Shown piece by piece: positions 12,301 through 34,330 of a stretch of 64,000 nt of DNA (position 1 is the stretch's first letter; each line of letters starts with the position of its first letter). Made by a program: the position numbers and the translations under genes. The DNA comes from Lepisosteus oculatus. Lineage: Eukaryota; Chordata; Actinopteri; Semionotiformes; Lepisosteidae. The notes below the pieces were generated by a model. It had not been told where the DNA came from and did no database searches. It saw only the letters and a list, made by a program, of their open reading frames with translations. Location: the NCBI RefSeq assembly GCF_040954835.1, contig NC_090712.1, forward strand, positions 9,921,284 through 9,985,283. The letters are read 5' to 3'.

Positions 12301-14527
12301 AAGCGATGAGTAATGGAGTGATGGAACTCACATAAATTACTGCCCCCACAGCAAGATTATGGGGTTTAACAAGTGCATTAAGAAAACTGGGCATTGAGAA
12401 AAGTGCATTAAGAAAACTGTAGTCCATTGTTGTTGTACAGTGGCACATTACTGAACCTTACCTAAAACATGGGGATTCCTGGTCATCGAAACCACAGGCG
12501 GTAGTACTGAAAAAAGTTAGGAAATAGAACAACATAAACTATAGCTCTATGTCAGCATTACTCATGTTGGAAATGACATACTGTACCATGACAATTCCAC
12601 TCACACAAAGCAATAGCATTTCAACAAGCTGGTTTTCAGGTTGTCTTTACAACAGCTGAAAATTGCAATATCTTTCACCTTGATTCATCTACTGTACATC
12701 TCCATGAAAAGGTCAGTGAGCCACCAACGAACTTTTTATAGTAAAAAGAGCCTATATATCGCATATTAAAAATGCTTCTGTTTTGGATGGTTGATTGATT
12801 CAGTGAGTCATATATGTAATGTGTCAACAAGGGCACACTGAAGCAAAATTAACATGTGGTATTCTTTAATAGAAACATCATACTGTTTGGGTTTATTAGA
12901 ATAACAATGGCAATAATGGGTAAAAAGCAATGCCATAACACGAGATAAACGGATTTATGGCAGCAATGTTAAGAACTGAAAAAAAAAACAGGCCTTCGTA
13001 CTGGGGCTATACAAACAGAGCACTACATCACGCCTCTACGTAAAATATACAGGGCGAAGTATAAAACACAAACACGCACGCACTCCTACATACATACACA
13101 CGTCCATGGTCCCACGCAAGTACCCGACCGCACGGGCGCTTCTGCAAATACTGAATGACTTGTAATACATTAAGGCTAGAACCCCCGGTTACCAACCATT
13201 GCCCACTGGTTTGCATTCGTACTGTAAACCCGTTAAGATCTTCACAAGAAGTCCTGCTGTGACAGCGCAGTTAGGCGCACACCGCTACCAGCGCGTTAAG
13301 GCACCAGAAGTCAATGCAACACTCGGGCGCACTGGCGAATAGGGAAGCAGTGCTCTAAATCTATGCTTGCGCCTGGCTCTTAGCTGTGTGTGACACTGAA
13401 CTACAGTGAGTAAAGCGACGATCAAGGTTGTGTACAATACATGTTGCTTTTTTTTTTTGCTTCACGTTCAAAAACAAAAGTAATCAAAACGTATCACATG
13501 AATAAACGTCAGTCTTATGTCACTGTGAAACCCGAGTCAATGACAAATTCGGAGACTTGGAATTTCATTACTTCCCCAATTATAAGTCCGCCAGATACTG
13601 CAACTGGATATAACGAAAGCTTTTCACCGCCATTACCAAACTGATTTTTCGAAATGGCTTTAGTTTAATTTTCTCTAAACGTGGATGACAATTCATAAGA
13701 GAAAAGATTTCTTTACATGCATAAATATTCAAAACATTTAGCCTTTCGTTTCTCTGTTCCACCCCCGTCAGCCTACATCATTTTCCTTCCGTATTTATCC
13801 GTTTTCGCTTGTGATAAAATAACGTGTTAAAAAAAAAACTATACTATAGAATTGATCAAACGGATTCAAACTTAAGACACCACTTGTAAATTATTAAACT
13901 TAATGTGATTAACTTATTTAATTGAATGTAGTCAGAAATATGTAACTTTTTTCAATTATAAACAGCATACTAAATCAAACGTAATTGTAAGTTAGACAAC
14001 TTTAGACTTTTTAATAGTGTCCACATACAGAGCGACGTTCAAGATTAAATTGATTTGACAGTAAAACATTACATCGTCACTCGACAAAGCAGGAAGGCGT
14101 GACTATTTGAAAAGCTAATCAAGCTACGATTGTTTTTGGATTTTCCGCATATAATTCAGCTATCACGCTGTTTGTAAAATCTGCTAAAGTAGTGAAAAAC
14201 GACCTTATAAACTAAAAAACAACAACCTCGAGACCAAAATTTAAATTCATGACTAACGTCAATCATATTACCATGCTACCTCAAACGGGGAAAGTTAAGT
14301 AACAGCAATGTACTGATGATGAAGTCTGACATATTAAAGTATATACAGTAACTAACACTAGGATCTACCAGTTTAATTTCGGTGTTCCATTATATTAAAC
14401 TGTTTTCCCCATGGAAAAAAAAAAAACAAGACCGAAAGCTTTCCGAAAGCCGAGCGAAACTGATTTCGTTGTTAGTTACAAACTTGTTGTTTACAAATTT
14501 TTTAAAAAAATGTAACTCACCGTTCAT
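1..14527 (-). CDS. REL: c-Rel proto-oncogene, NF-kB subunit (3' end beyond window)
   Basis: c-Rel is a Rel-homology transcription factor that binds kB DNA as a homo- or heterodimer. It is held in the cytoplasm by IkB and enters the nucleus after immune signalling. I joined exons 14521-14527, 12462-12506, 10776-10915, 9517-9665, 8661-8752, 5221-5361, 2828-2932, 2018-2233, 1035-1103, 777-839 and 1-377 on the minus strand; they form 468 uninterrupted codons. The DNA-recognition loop [17 protein letters not shown] is at residues 35-51. The dimerisation half holds SNPIYDNR and [10 protein letters not shown]. The PKA-type site RRPS is at 278-281 and the basic NLS KKRRR at 306-310. The last exon is rich in Ser, Asn and Thr, as expected of the activation domain. 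All introns are GT-AG except the third, which has a GC donor. The gene lies downstream of PAPOLG on the same strand. Assignment to REL rather than RELA or RELB rests on the junction sequences and on PAPOLG/BCL11A synteny. Confidence 0.95.
777..839 (-). CDS. REL: REL exon 10
   Basis: This 63-nt exon has acceptor gcttatag and donor gtaggt. It encodes residues 322-342, including MERPKLIP and ending VIKK. It corresponds to the FPERPRPG...KKEP segment of mammalian c-Rel. Both ends are phase 1, so it can be skipped without a frameshift. The IKKE at 340-343, formed across the next junction, fits the sumoylation consensus. Confidence 0.85.
1035..1103 (-). CDS. REL: REL exon 9, nuclear localisation signal
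   Basis: This 69-nt exon has acceptor aatctacag and donor gtaagc and encodes residues 299-321. It starts DPYG, aligning with DTYGNKAKKQK of human c-Rel. The cluster KKRRR at 306-310 is the expected NLS at the end of the Rel homology region. The exon is phase 1 at both ends. Confidence 0.9.
2018..2233 (-). CDS. REL: REL exon 8, Rel dimerisation domain
   Basis: This 216-nt exon encodes residues 227-298. It carries [17 protein letters not shown], a hallmark of the IPT/RHD dimerisation domain, then [20 protein letters not shown] with the PKA-type RRPS site. The acceptor is tctgcag and the donor AAAG/gtaatg. The loop after KTPP has one residue more than human c-Rel as I recall it. Confidence 0.95.
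2828..2932 (-). CDS. REL: REL exon 7
   Basis: This 105-nt exon encodes residues 192-226, [13 protein letters not shown] through [14 protein letters not shown], and opens the dimerisation domain. It is very close to human c-Rel. The acceptor follows a run of T and the donor is AAAG/gtacag. Confidence 0.95.
2933..5220 (-). other. REL intron 6
   Basis: This 2.3-kb intron is AT-rich with a C-run at about 5076-5095. Open frames in it, including one of 126 codons at 3432-3812, show no recognisable domain. I see no repeat family here. Confidence 0.6.
5221..5361 (-). CDS. REL: REL exon 6
   Basis: This 141-nt exon encodes residues 145-191, with [13 protein letters not shown] and [13 protein letters not shown]. 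These are the end of the N-terminal Rel domain and the linker. The acceptor is tgtgtatag and the donor GACAACA/gtgagt. Confidence 0.95.
5362..8660 (-). other. REL intron 5
   Basis: This 3.3-kb intron holds a C11/A8 homopolymer pair at about 5569-5587 and a short L2-like scrap at 8566-8626 next to exon 5. Nothing else is recognised. Confidence 0.6.
8566..8626 (+). repeat. short fish L2-type LINE tail fragment
   Basis: It reads CATCCATCCATCCATTTTCT, then a diverged ...CAGGGTCACAGGGGAGCC. This is the start of a repeat module very common in fish genomes and related to L2/Maui LINE 3' tails. It is truncated after about 60 bases. A fuller copy lies at 30868. Confidence 0.6.
8661..8752 (-). CDS. 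REL: REL exon 5
   Basis: This 92-nt exon encodes residues 114-144: [19 protein letters not shown] and then GINPFQ. The acceptor is aatgacag, with a weak pyrimidine tract, and the donor is CAAG/gtgagg. The first base completes an Ala codon begun in exon 4. Confidence 0.92.
8980..8990. promoter_or_regulatory. palindromic kB site in REL intron 4
   Basis: GGGGATTCCCC matches the GGGRNWYYCC consensus on both strands. Eight bases further on, TTTCCCACATGGGAAA offers two inverted NFAT-like GGAAA-type cores. Inference: an intronic autoregulatory or activation-responsive element. Confidence 0.4.
9517..9665 (-). CDS. REL: REL exon 4
   Basis: This 149-nt exon encodes residues 65-114, including [20 protein letters not shown] and [20 protein letters not shown]. 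Both are conserved in the Rel N-terminal domain. The acceptor is ctcctag and the donor AGC/gtaagt. Confidence 0.95.
10776..10915 (-). CDS. REL: REL exon 3, DNA-recognition loop
   Basis: This 140-nt exon encodes residues 18-64 and holds [17 protein letters not shown] (35-51), whose Arg and Cys residues contact kB DNA in known structures. The acceptor is tgtttcag. The donor reads CAG/gcaagt, a GC donor; the frame joins exactly to exon 4 (CAG then ATT) only with this donor. Confidence 0.95.
12462..12506 (-). CDS. REL: REL exon 2
   Basis: This 45-nt exon, with acceptor ttttttcag and donor TTTTAG/gtaagg, encodes [14 protein letters not shown]. It connects in frame to the short first coding exon and to exon 3. 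The sequence is not conserved with the mammalian N-terminus. It is supported by splice sites and frame continuity only. Confidence 0.75.
12507..14520 (-). other. REL intron 1
   Basis: This 2-kb intron has a CpG-richer stretch at about 13020-13440 (repeated ACGCACGCAC and GCGC motifs) within otherwise AT-rich DNA. It could be a secondary promoter or enhancer, but I find no alternative first exon that I can support. Confidence 0.4.
14521..14527 (-). CDS. REL: REL exon 1, start codon
   Basis: The coding part is ATGAACG followed by donor gtgagt. The ATG sits in gaagaATGA, a fair start context with a purine at -3. Only this ATG joins in frame with exon 2, giving MNVLPPVV. A short coding first exon is also the rule in mammalian REL. 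An in-frame Met at residue 10 in exon 2 is the next possible start. Confidence 0.7.
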
Positions 14528-14636
14528 TCTTCGAACCCCTTTATGAGATATGGTATTTAATTGGCAAGTCTTGACTGAAACTCGGAACTGGAAGGTTTAT
14601 GTACTGATTGTGAAAACGATGAAGATATTTTACTCT

Positions 14637-14647
14637 GGGAATTCCCC
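14637..14647. promoter_or_regulatory. NF-kB binding site in the REL promoter
   Basis: GGGAATTCCCC contains the perfect palindrome GGGAATTCCC, about 110 bp upstream of the REL start codon. On the minus strand it is followed by a TATA-like TAAAATA at about 14624-14632. The REL promoter is known to be autoregulated by Rel/NF-kB in other vertebrates, so position and sequence fit a feedback element. Confidence 0.65.
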
Positions 14648-14659
14648 AGTACCTCCTCC

Positions 14660-17285
14660 TTGTAAACTAAGGCCAGCCCCTCAAAGCGGAACAATAAAAT
14701 GTGAAATATAATCCCATGTATTCAAATATTTGTTTTGCGCGCGCATACACATATATTAGCAGATTTGTGTATAGCCTACATATCACATATCCCCAAAGAC
14801 CAAAGGTTAGATTACGTTTCTGTGATTCACTCAGATGTATCAGTATATGCCAGTATTGACATGACACTAATATTATTCACCGCGTAGTAAAATTGCTTGC
14901 TACGATAAAACCTCATTATTTGACAACTGTCCGTCTTCTAATCACTTACTCCACCCACTATGCAGCAATTTTTAAATCCTTACTGAGCGCACACATTTAT
15001 TACACAAGGTTGAAAACAATTTTCCCGACCGTCTTCAAATAAATATAGCAGGGTTATTTAATTTAAAAAATATATATTTTTAGGTTGTAATAGGCAATAC
15101 GTCTGTGGTACGCTCTATTTCATGCTGGGTCATTTCATTCAAAAGCACTGTTAAAAACTTAATATAAACTTAAAAGAGATCATTAAAATAAATAATCCTG
15201 CATAAGATGTAAGAAGATGTTTGTAAACACAACAGCGGGATTGAATTTAGTAAAAAAAAAACAGAACTGTTGCATGTATTTTCTTCAAGTGAATACGGAT
15301 AAAAAACGTAGTTTCTGAATATTTTCTGTACATTAAGCAAGAAAAAAGCTTATTGTTGGGGCAAGAGAAACCCCATGAAAAAAATCACCACGCTTTAAAA
15401 GCCGCAGTATTTAATTATCCTGTTTAAAATTGTGGTTTTTTGATATTTCACTCTAACCTTCAAAGGACACTTATCTCTATTCGACGACTGTATACACGAC
15501 ACAATCAGTTCAATTTCCATCTCTGACGTCAAGAATTAAATTAGGTTCCAGGTGCTGCCTGCCGGCTTCCGACTTAGCATAGCGAATTCAGCCACCAAAG
15601 GCTATACACATTATTAGTATGACTAAGAAACCCCCTGCACAGCAGAAATACGCAAACTTTAGAGAGAAAAAAGGTAAATTGACGAGGGCCGTTAAAGGCT
15701 CTGCCTATCTCAAGAACCCTCTACAGTAACCACTATAAATATTTGTACACTTCGCCAAGCCATTAATGGCATTAAACTGACGCATATAACGTTCAGATTC
15801 TTTTATTCTGTAAGTTAACCACAGCATCGTAAAAAATATATACTTTCTTTTTCGTATGTAATATAGACGACGCCATTTGAGAAAGCAGACCTTTCCATTT
15901 AGGCGTTGAATAGTATGCGTTTAAAAAGTATTCTATATTTTGGGGTGAAAGAGTTGTATGGAGGGTAATCCCCCACTGTCAGCAGTGAATTTGCACACCC
16001 ACAAAATGCGAGCCGGGAATCTCCCAGTTGCAAGACGCTAAGAATATGCGGAAGTATTTTATTACAAAGGAAGTGAACTACAGCCATAGGAAGGTACGTC
16101 TTTAAGTGAATACCGTAGGACAATTGTGGTCAGTGCAAAGAAGCAACAGGTTACAGAAACCTCGGAAGACCGACATTTTGGCTTCTTTCGACTGACATTA
16201 CCATTGCTGTCAGGTTATATGGGTAAAAAAAAAGGAACGGTACCGCACATTGATATTTTTACCTGATTTGTATTCACACATTTCTAATATACACGTCCAT
16301 CCAAGGATTTTGAGCGTGGATCCCACCGGAAATGAGCCGACACGCATCGTATTGGTAGTGTAGCTCTTATCGATGCAAATATAATTGATACGTCTTTAAA
16401 AATCTGGCAATTTCCATAAGAGTGAATACATGTTGGAATAGTCAGCCTACAATACCCACCTGCACATTCACATGGCATATTAGTTTAAAATTACTGAAGA
16501 CACCAGGACATTTGAGTATTTTGAGACGCAGCTGCACACCCCTTCAGATATGACGATACACACTTACCTTTCAGGTCCTACATCAGTCACCTTCCAGGAC
16601 AACTGACTAAAGAGCTGGTATGCAAGGGCCAGCTGCAACATCGCGCAGTGAACTTCCTAAGCAGAACTCGTCTCGCCCTGCATGGCTCAAGCGGCATTTA
16701 GTCACATTCACTTGAGTAACAAGGTTCAAGATAGCTAAAATGAAATTAACTATAAATTAAACACTTTACACCAATATTCATGGCACTAAATTGTATTATG
16801 CTACACTACAACAGTGGAAAACTGCATCTTCACCTATTTTGTACAGAAATTGGATCCCAGCAATCTTCAAAATGCACTTCAAATTCACCCCCATGTCAAG
16901 ATAAGTCTTACACTGATAGAAGCAACTGCTCATTTCTCAGTGAAGCACAAAGCTTGCTTCACACTCCCACTCCACACTCTTTTGGTGAAAAAAAATAGCT
17001 TCTACCCTTTCCCCTCCTTCTTTCAAGTGTGGGGCCCATGCCAAACTGGTATGAAAACATAGTAGACTTAATTTTGTAATTAAACAGTAAGGAAATTACT
17101 AATTGAAACCTCTGTTCTCTGAATGTCTGACATTCCCCAGAGTAATGTAAAGATATTTGAAAGGCCCAAAACACTGGTCAAGTCTGACAGCTTCTTTCTC
17201 TTTCATCCAGGCCACACTATATACATACACAATTCAATACTTTGAAAGCTCACAGTGAAAGGTTTAAAAAAACCTGAACAAAATG
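14660..17285. other. REL-PAPOLG intergenic region
   Basis: AT-rich DNA separates the REL promoter from the PAPOLG 3' end. Apart from the distal kB match at 16015 I see no exon, repeat family or RNA gene. Open frames here are short and overlap on both strands, as expected by chance. Confidence 0.5.
16015..16024. promoter_or_regulatory. possible distal kB site upstream of REL
   Basis: GGGAATCTCC fits GGGRNWYYCC and lies about 1.5 kb upstream of the REL start codon. A single 10-mer match can arise by chance; the neighbouring promoter and intronic sites raise its plausibility. Confidence 0.25.
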
Positions 17286-17290
17286 AAAGC

Positions 17291-17296
17291 TTTATT
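17291..17296 (-). terminator. candidate PAPOLG polyadenylation signal
   Basis: AATAAA on the minus strand, the clearest canonical hexamer I found downstream of the PAPOLG stop. It would give a 3' UTR of about 1.3 kb. Confidence 0.3.
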
Positions 17297-18601
17297 TTTG
17301 ACATTTAGAGGCTCTAAAGTATTTGAAAGAAACAGGACTAAAAGCTACAGCTTGGTAGTTAAATTAAAAGGACTATAAAGATCTGCTGCAAGTGACTACT
17401 TTCAAGTTAGTGACCTAGTTTTGTTTTAGGATTTCTGAAAAGGTTAGGTTATTCAGAGTATGAACGCCTGACATGATGTTTGCCTAAATATGCCATCTCA
17501 GTGAATAAGACCTTTTCAATGTGCTTGTTCTTTAGAACAAATACATTAAATAGTATGAAACAGGAAAAAAAAATGCATTTATAAGAATTGAGAAAACATT
17601 TCAGAAAGGAAGACAAGGACACAGTTCTGGGGTTTTTATGGATTTTTGTTCTTATTTCAAATATGGCAATTTCAAACACTACTTACAAAAATACCCTTTC
17701 AGATACAACTTGTCCTACAAAAAAAAAACAAACCAAGTGGATTACACTTATCACTTTGCATTTTAAGAGGAGTGATAACCAAAGTCTGCATAGGCTTTGA
17801 CAGTTAGATGGTCATGAGAAAAACTAAATCCATTACATAAAAAAAAATACACAGTATGAAGGTGGATAGAAATAAGAACCCCAAGAATGAATACATTTAA
17901 ACTGTTTCTGTACATCTAACCTCAGCAGATATGGAGCTAGTCATACCATTCTACAAGGTCAAGTTATGACTACTTCCAAAAATGTTTTCCAAAAGAAATA
18001 TGTATTTCTATAGAGCCTCCATAGGAGGCATGCATCCTTAAAAAAATCAGCTGATCCATCTAGGCAGCAAGGCATGATCCATTTGAGTAAGTCTGACCTA
18101 GTGTATTCCAGATGGTAATGACACTAAGTAACCGCTTGTAAATCTGCATTGATTAGAGGAGCAGAAACAATCAAACAGATTTCTGAAAATTTGCCAGGAC
18201 TGATTCTAACAGTAACAGCTGCAAATCTTATACACAACAAAACAATACAGTATTTTTTTTTACATTTTTTTCCATTATTAAAAACTACAGTTTAGGCATT
18301 TCAAAAAAGATTTACAGTAATTTCAAAATTATATACATATCTACAAGTATGCAATTTAACATTAAGGCAATTAAAAAAAAGTTTCTCCAGTGGTCTTGAT
18401 TCAGTAGATTTCGGATTACCAGGAAACGACTGCAAATGTCCGCAGGCAGAAAACACCTCTTGATCAACAAGAACATTTACTGTAGGCAATCGCAGATCCA
18501 AAACATTTTTGGGCAATAGGGGGTAGCCAAAAGAGCATTTTAAAAGTAAACAGATGTAATATCAATATACAAAATGAATTACCTGGAGAGAGATAGTGAT
18601 G

Positions 18602-29903
<11,302 letters not shown>

Positions 29904-29990
29904 GACCCCTTATGGAGCTTTCTCTGTACAGATCTATGACGAAATTCTTGAAAACATGTACACTCAGCAAGCAGCAGCCTCCTTCGTCCC

Positions 29991-30025
29991 TATTTATAAC
30001 AATAGTTGCACTCCAATATGGCGCC
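29991..30025 (-). promoter_or_regulatory. PAPOLG core promoter elements
   Basis: TATAAATA on the minus strand at 29991-29998 lies about 90 bp upstream of the ATG. Just upstream, CCAATATGGCGCC at 30013-30025 (plus strand) fits the YY1 motif AAnATGGCGnC. Together they suggest transcription starts near 29965. Confidence 0.4.
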
Positions 30026-30029
30026 CACC

Positions 30030-30866
30030 GGCAACAGTCTATCCCGTGAGCCACCGCGCGAATTTAACTCCAAAGGGCCAAAGGGGAAACAGAGAGCAGT
30101 TTTCAAAACCTGAAAAACATTTTGTGTGTGTGTGATTGCCAGTGATGCATTTTCATCCGTTGTGGAATGCTTTCTCTTTGTCATTTTTTAAGAAGAAACG
30201 TTTTTGCTACTGGATGCATACCAGTGTGAAGTATGGTACACATTTTAAATGTAGCTCTTGATTCATAATATAAATAGAAACCTGTCTGGAAATATCAGTT
30301 GTATTGCTTCATGTTCCTTTGTAACATTTTCTTAAAGTAAGGCCCAAGGTTCGGTTTGGTTTACAATTTTTTTGTATGTTTATTGGTGTAATTTGCACAG
30401 CCCACACAAACTGCAGTGTAATAACTTTAAAAAAACATGTCTCCTTTCATGGGTCTTCCACATATTTTACACCTGTAAGACAAAAGTAGGCCATTAATGT
30501 ATATTCATCAACATATCCTGTCACAGATCCACAAGCAGACTCCAGAAGCTCTCTGTCTTGATCCCAGCCATTACAGCAGTTCCTACCTCTCGGCACAGGA
30601 AGACTATGGCTGACGATGAGGAAGAAGTTGTAACCGAGAGGCACCATCATTTGTGCCATATAAATTAGTTTTAGATCTATATTTGGGATTTCATTGTATG
30701 TTCTTATTACATTATAAGAAAAGGAAAAGATCTGTAAATGGGCATGAACAATTAAAGTGTGTGACAGGGTTAACAGTGTATAAATGAGGTAATGGGTGGG
30801 ATCAAGAAAGAAGTTTTCAGTTTCTTTTATTATATTTGGTAAGGTGGTGCATAGTTGAAAAGCAAT
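30030..30866. other. intergenic DNA upstream of PAPOLG
   Basis: AT-rich. A 143-codon minus-strand open frame at 30447-30878 has no domain I recognise and runs into a repeat; I treat it as chance. Confidence 0.5.
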
Positions 30867-30867
30867 A

Positions 30868-31192
30868 AAGCTATACATCCATCCGTTTTCTATCCCCGTT
30901 TTCTAGTACAGGGTCATGGGGGTCCTGCAAGCAATGGGCGCAAGGCGGGACACACTCTGGATGGAACGCCAGTCTATCACAGGAAACACATGGACACAAA
31001 CACAGACACTCACACCAGGGCCAATTTTCCCAAAAGCCAATTGACCTACCGGCATGTCTGTGGACTGTGGGAGGAAAGCCTCGTGAACACAGGGAATACA
31101 TACAAACTCCACACAGATAGCACCCGAAGAACCGAAGCCAGGGTCCTAGTCCTGTGAGGCAGCAATGCTAACCACTGCCAGAAAGCTGCACA
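30868..31192 (+). mobile_element. L2/Maui-type LINE 3' fragment
   Basis: It starts CATCCATCCGTTTTCTATCC and contains CAATGGGCGCAAGGCGGGAC, CCAGGGCCAATTTTCCCAAA and ACTGTGGGAGGAAAGCC. It ends GAGGCAGCAATGCTAACCAC. This is the standard L2-type tail dispersed in ray-finned fish genomes. It is diverged and non-coding. Confidence 0.8.
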
Positions 31193-31799
31193 GGGCTGTT
31201 TAATTAAAGGAGTGTCTTTATGACTGACTGAGTTATCCTGTTTCCCTTTATGAGTTTCCTTCATGAACAGCATGATCTGCTGAGGATTCTGGGACTTCAA
31301 GTGTTTAAATCTGTGGCTGAAGTCTGAGTTTGTTCCAAGACTGTTTGGTCAAAGTTATGTTCAGGTGACAAGTGTGGCTAGGTAAGCATGGAATGTCTGC
31401 CGTTATACTCTAAACATTTTCATCAGGCACTGCCATGATGACACACGTGCACATTTGCACTTTAAAATGGCTAATAAAAACATTGGAATTGTGTGACAGC
31501 TTTTGCTCAGTCAGTCTTGGGGTGCAGACTAGAAAGTTTCTGCTGGGTGATTATTCTCTGCCTAGTGTGTCTTGCTAGAGCTCTTGCACTTCTAAGTGTC
31601 ACAAGGAGGCAGGGTAATTGTCTTCAAATTAAACGTGCTGAAAAGTCTGACATCTGGCTGGTCATTCTAGTTCTTCAATTGTCAGTCTTACCATTCTGTG
31701 ACAGTCTTACAAATCAATAGAACTGATCTCTGTTAAACAGCTGTGTGAAATTGTTTTTTACTTAACCAAGCTTATAGTCTTACCTGAAACAATTAATCC
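31193..31799. other. intergenic DNA
   Basis: Nothing recognised. Confidence 0.4.
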
Positions 31800-31999
31800 T
31801 GCACATACACATGGTGAAACATTTCATCAAAATTGGAGACATACTTGTCTGTACCCTAAATAATCTTATTTTGTACTGGATGAGTATGAACACTAGTGCT
31901 GCACATTCACACGGTGAAACATTTCATGAAAATTGGAGACATACTTGTCTGTACCCTAAATAATCTTATTTTGTACTGGATGAGTATGAACACTAGTGC
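31800..31999 (+). repeat. 100-bp tandem duplication
   Basis: Bases 31800-31899 are repeated directly at 31900-31999 with about three substitutions, for example CATACACATGG against CATTCACACGG. The near identity indicates a recent duplication. No coding content. Confidence 0.9.
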
Positions 32000-34149
32000 A
32001 TAGTAAAATATTCCAAAGTTTGGATCTGTTAAATAACATAGAAACAAAATGTGGTTTTTGAGTGGTATGTATTTTAAACATGCCTGGTACAGCTGCATAA
32101 AGCTTGTTCTTGAACATCAGCTGTGTCCTTGAGTATGTAAATTGTACGTACCTGGTTCAGTTTAAATACTTTCCCCATGTGAGAAGTGTTCATTTCCCTT
32201 ACAACAGACTGTTATACGTAGTTAACTTAAAAAGCCCAGGTTACCTTAGTGCTCCTCAGTCTGAGCTTTGGGAAGATAATCTGTTTTCTTTTCATGTAGA
32301 AATGTACAAAAGGATAAGTAATAATGATGCACCTAATTCAAGCATTTTTTGCTTTTTTTGCTGTGTCCTTGTAATTCCTACGGTATGTAGCTCAGATGTC
32401 TGCAACATAAAGCCTTACTGTACAGCGCAGAAATATGGTCCAGCTCAATCTCCTGGTATTATGGTGGAAAGACATTGAGACATTATAAGCACTGCTACTG
32501 CTCTCCCCTTCAAACTGTGATATTTTGCCACATCTGTTTTTAGTAACAATTACAGCAAATAATGCAAACAGAATCTTGTGCTGAAAACAAGGCTGTTCCA
32601 TTTTCTTCAGTCACATCCCTGGATTACCAATAATGTAATGTAATGTATTGGCATTAGGATCTTGTTCATCTGTTTCTGAAAGTATAGCAAGCAATCACCC
32701 TTCGACAACATGACGGGGCGGTTTCACTGTCCTTTGTGTAGGAAGTGTTTACTGGTTTCATTTTTAAATGTATTTCTTCTTAATCTCAGGTGTTGGTTTC
32801 AGAGCAGATCTTGAAGTTATCCCATCAATACTTTTCACGATTTAAAGTACTTGTATCAAGACCCCAGTATTTTCCACTGCTCAAGATATTCAATTTCGTT
32901 AAAACCCTTTGGTGTACGTCTGTCATTTAAAGCCAAAAATTGTTACCTTTTTAAAACTGATTCTGTAGCATCAATGTCTTACCATTTATCTAATGTGATG
33001 ATCTTATGAGCACACAATATTGTAAATTAGGCCTTAACAATGCATAAACAATGAAACATCTGTTTTGAAAAGACACACCTCACATAATGACAAGGATGCT
33101 GTCTCATAAGTATGAAGGTAGTCTTGTGTGTCCTTGTTTTACTAGGAAATCTAGGTATAGTGTCAATTTAAGATACCTATACATTGAGCAGGTGTTTTTT
33201 CTAACAAAATGTTGTAAGTACCTAAAAAGTATTCAAGACCTGTCTTTCAACAAAGTTGCACAGTGATTAAAAATGTTTACTGCTTTTGCAATGCTAATGT
33301 CAGAAACATTTAGTGTAAAAACAAGATGCAAAAATGATTTCAAAACTGATTACCAATTGTGTCTGTGGTAGTTGTTTGCCAGGCTTTGGCAGTGAAATTA
33401 ATTTTTAAGAACATTGTTGCATTGCCTTGCATTGCAGTTGTTTAAGCATATCATATTTCAGCACATTTTTACAACTCTGGGACAGACTGTTCATTAAAAG
33501 CTTTAGTATAATGTGAGCAAAGGAACTTTAATCGTTTTGGAATAATTAGCACACTTAATGTGGAATGGTGCACTCACATTACAGACTCATATACACACAT
33601 ACCGAACAAAGAGGCAAATCCATTGTGTACTGCTTCAGGATTATATACATTATAAGAAATGGTTCAAATTTTACTTAATATATTAAAAAGTTATAATTTT
33701 ACTAATTTTTCACTATTAAGGTGTCATAATAGTGTAACAGTTTTTTTGCTCATAGCAATGTTTTTTCATTATTTCTCAAGGTTGCAGTCATAGTCACAAA
33801 ATAATGGAATGTTTCATATCTTTCTACAGTTCTGGGCACCTTCCAGAAAGATGACTTCAAAACTGAATATTTATAATATTCTTTGATGAATATTTTCTGG
33901 TTACAATGTTACAGTTACAGTGTATAACCTGCATTATATTGTATATTCAGGTTATATACAGTAGGCCTAATTAATCTCTTCTCATTTTTAAATGTATTTA
34001 CACATAGTCCCCATACAAGTACAGACCTGGTACTGTCATGCCATGGTGATTGTTCACATTTGATCATTATTTTATATGGTACCATGTAATATTCTTTCTG
34101 AAAACCCAATAACAAATTGAATATAAAACTGAGAACATGAGGCACTTAT
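32000..34149. other. intergenic DNA
   Basis: AT-rich, with no exon or repeat recognised. A 124-codon open frame at 32104-32478 has no known motif. Confidence 0.4.
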
Positions 34150-34330
34150 TTACCCACAGGGCTATGGGCTTGTGGAACAAGCTGGTCAGCGATGTTGTTG
34201 AAGCCTGAATCCTGGTTTCTTTCAAGAAACAGCTGGAATTGATATCTGGGATTGATTAACTACTAATGACCAGATGGGGGTAGATGGGCCGACTAACTTC
34301 TAACTTTTCTTGCAGTATCTTCTTATGTAA
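34150..34330 (+). mobile_element. 3' end of a LINE (CR1/Rex1/L2 group)
   Basis: A sequence like TGGAACAAGCTG...TTTCTTTCAAGAAACAGCTG encodes a decayed WNKL...SFKKQL motif of a LINE reverse-transcriptase C-terminus. It is followed by GATGGGCCGACTAAC and TCTTCTTATGTA, the usual tail of this repeat in basal ray-finned fish. Confidence 0.65.

Noticed and set aside
12469..12478. GGGGATTCCT, a near-kB site
   Set aside because: It falls inside REL coding exon 2 and deviates from the consensus at the end.
30447..30878. 143-codon minus-strand open frame with hydrophobic stretches
   Set aside because: It briefly suggested a membrane receptor, but no receptor motif is present and its start abuts an L2-type repeat.
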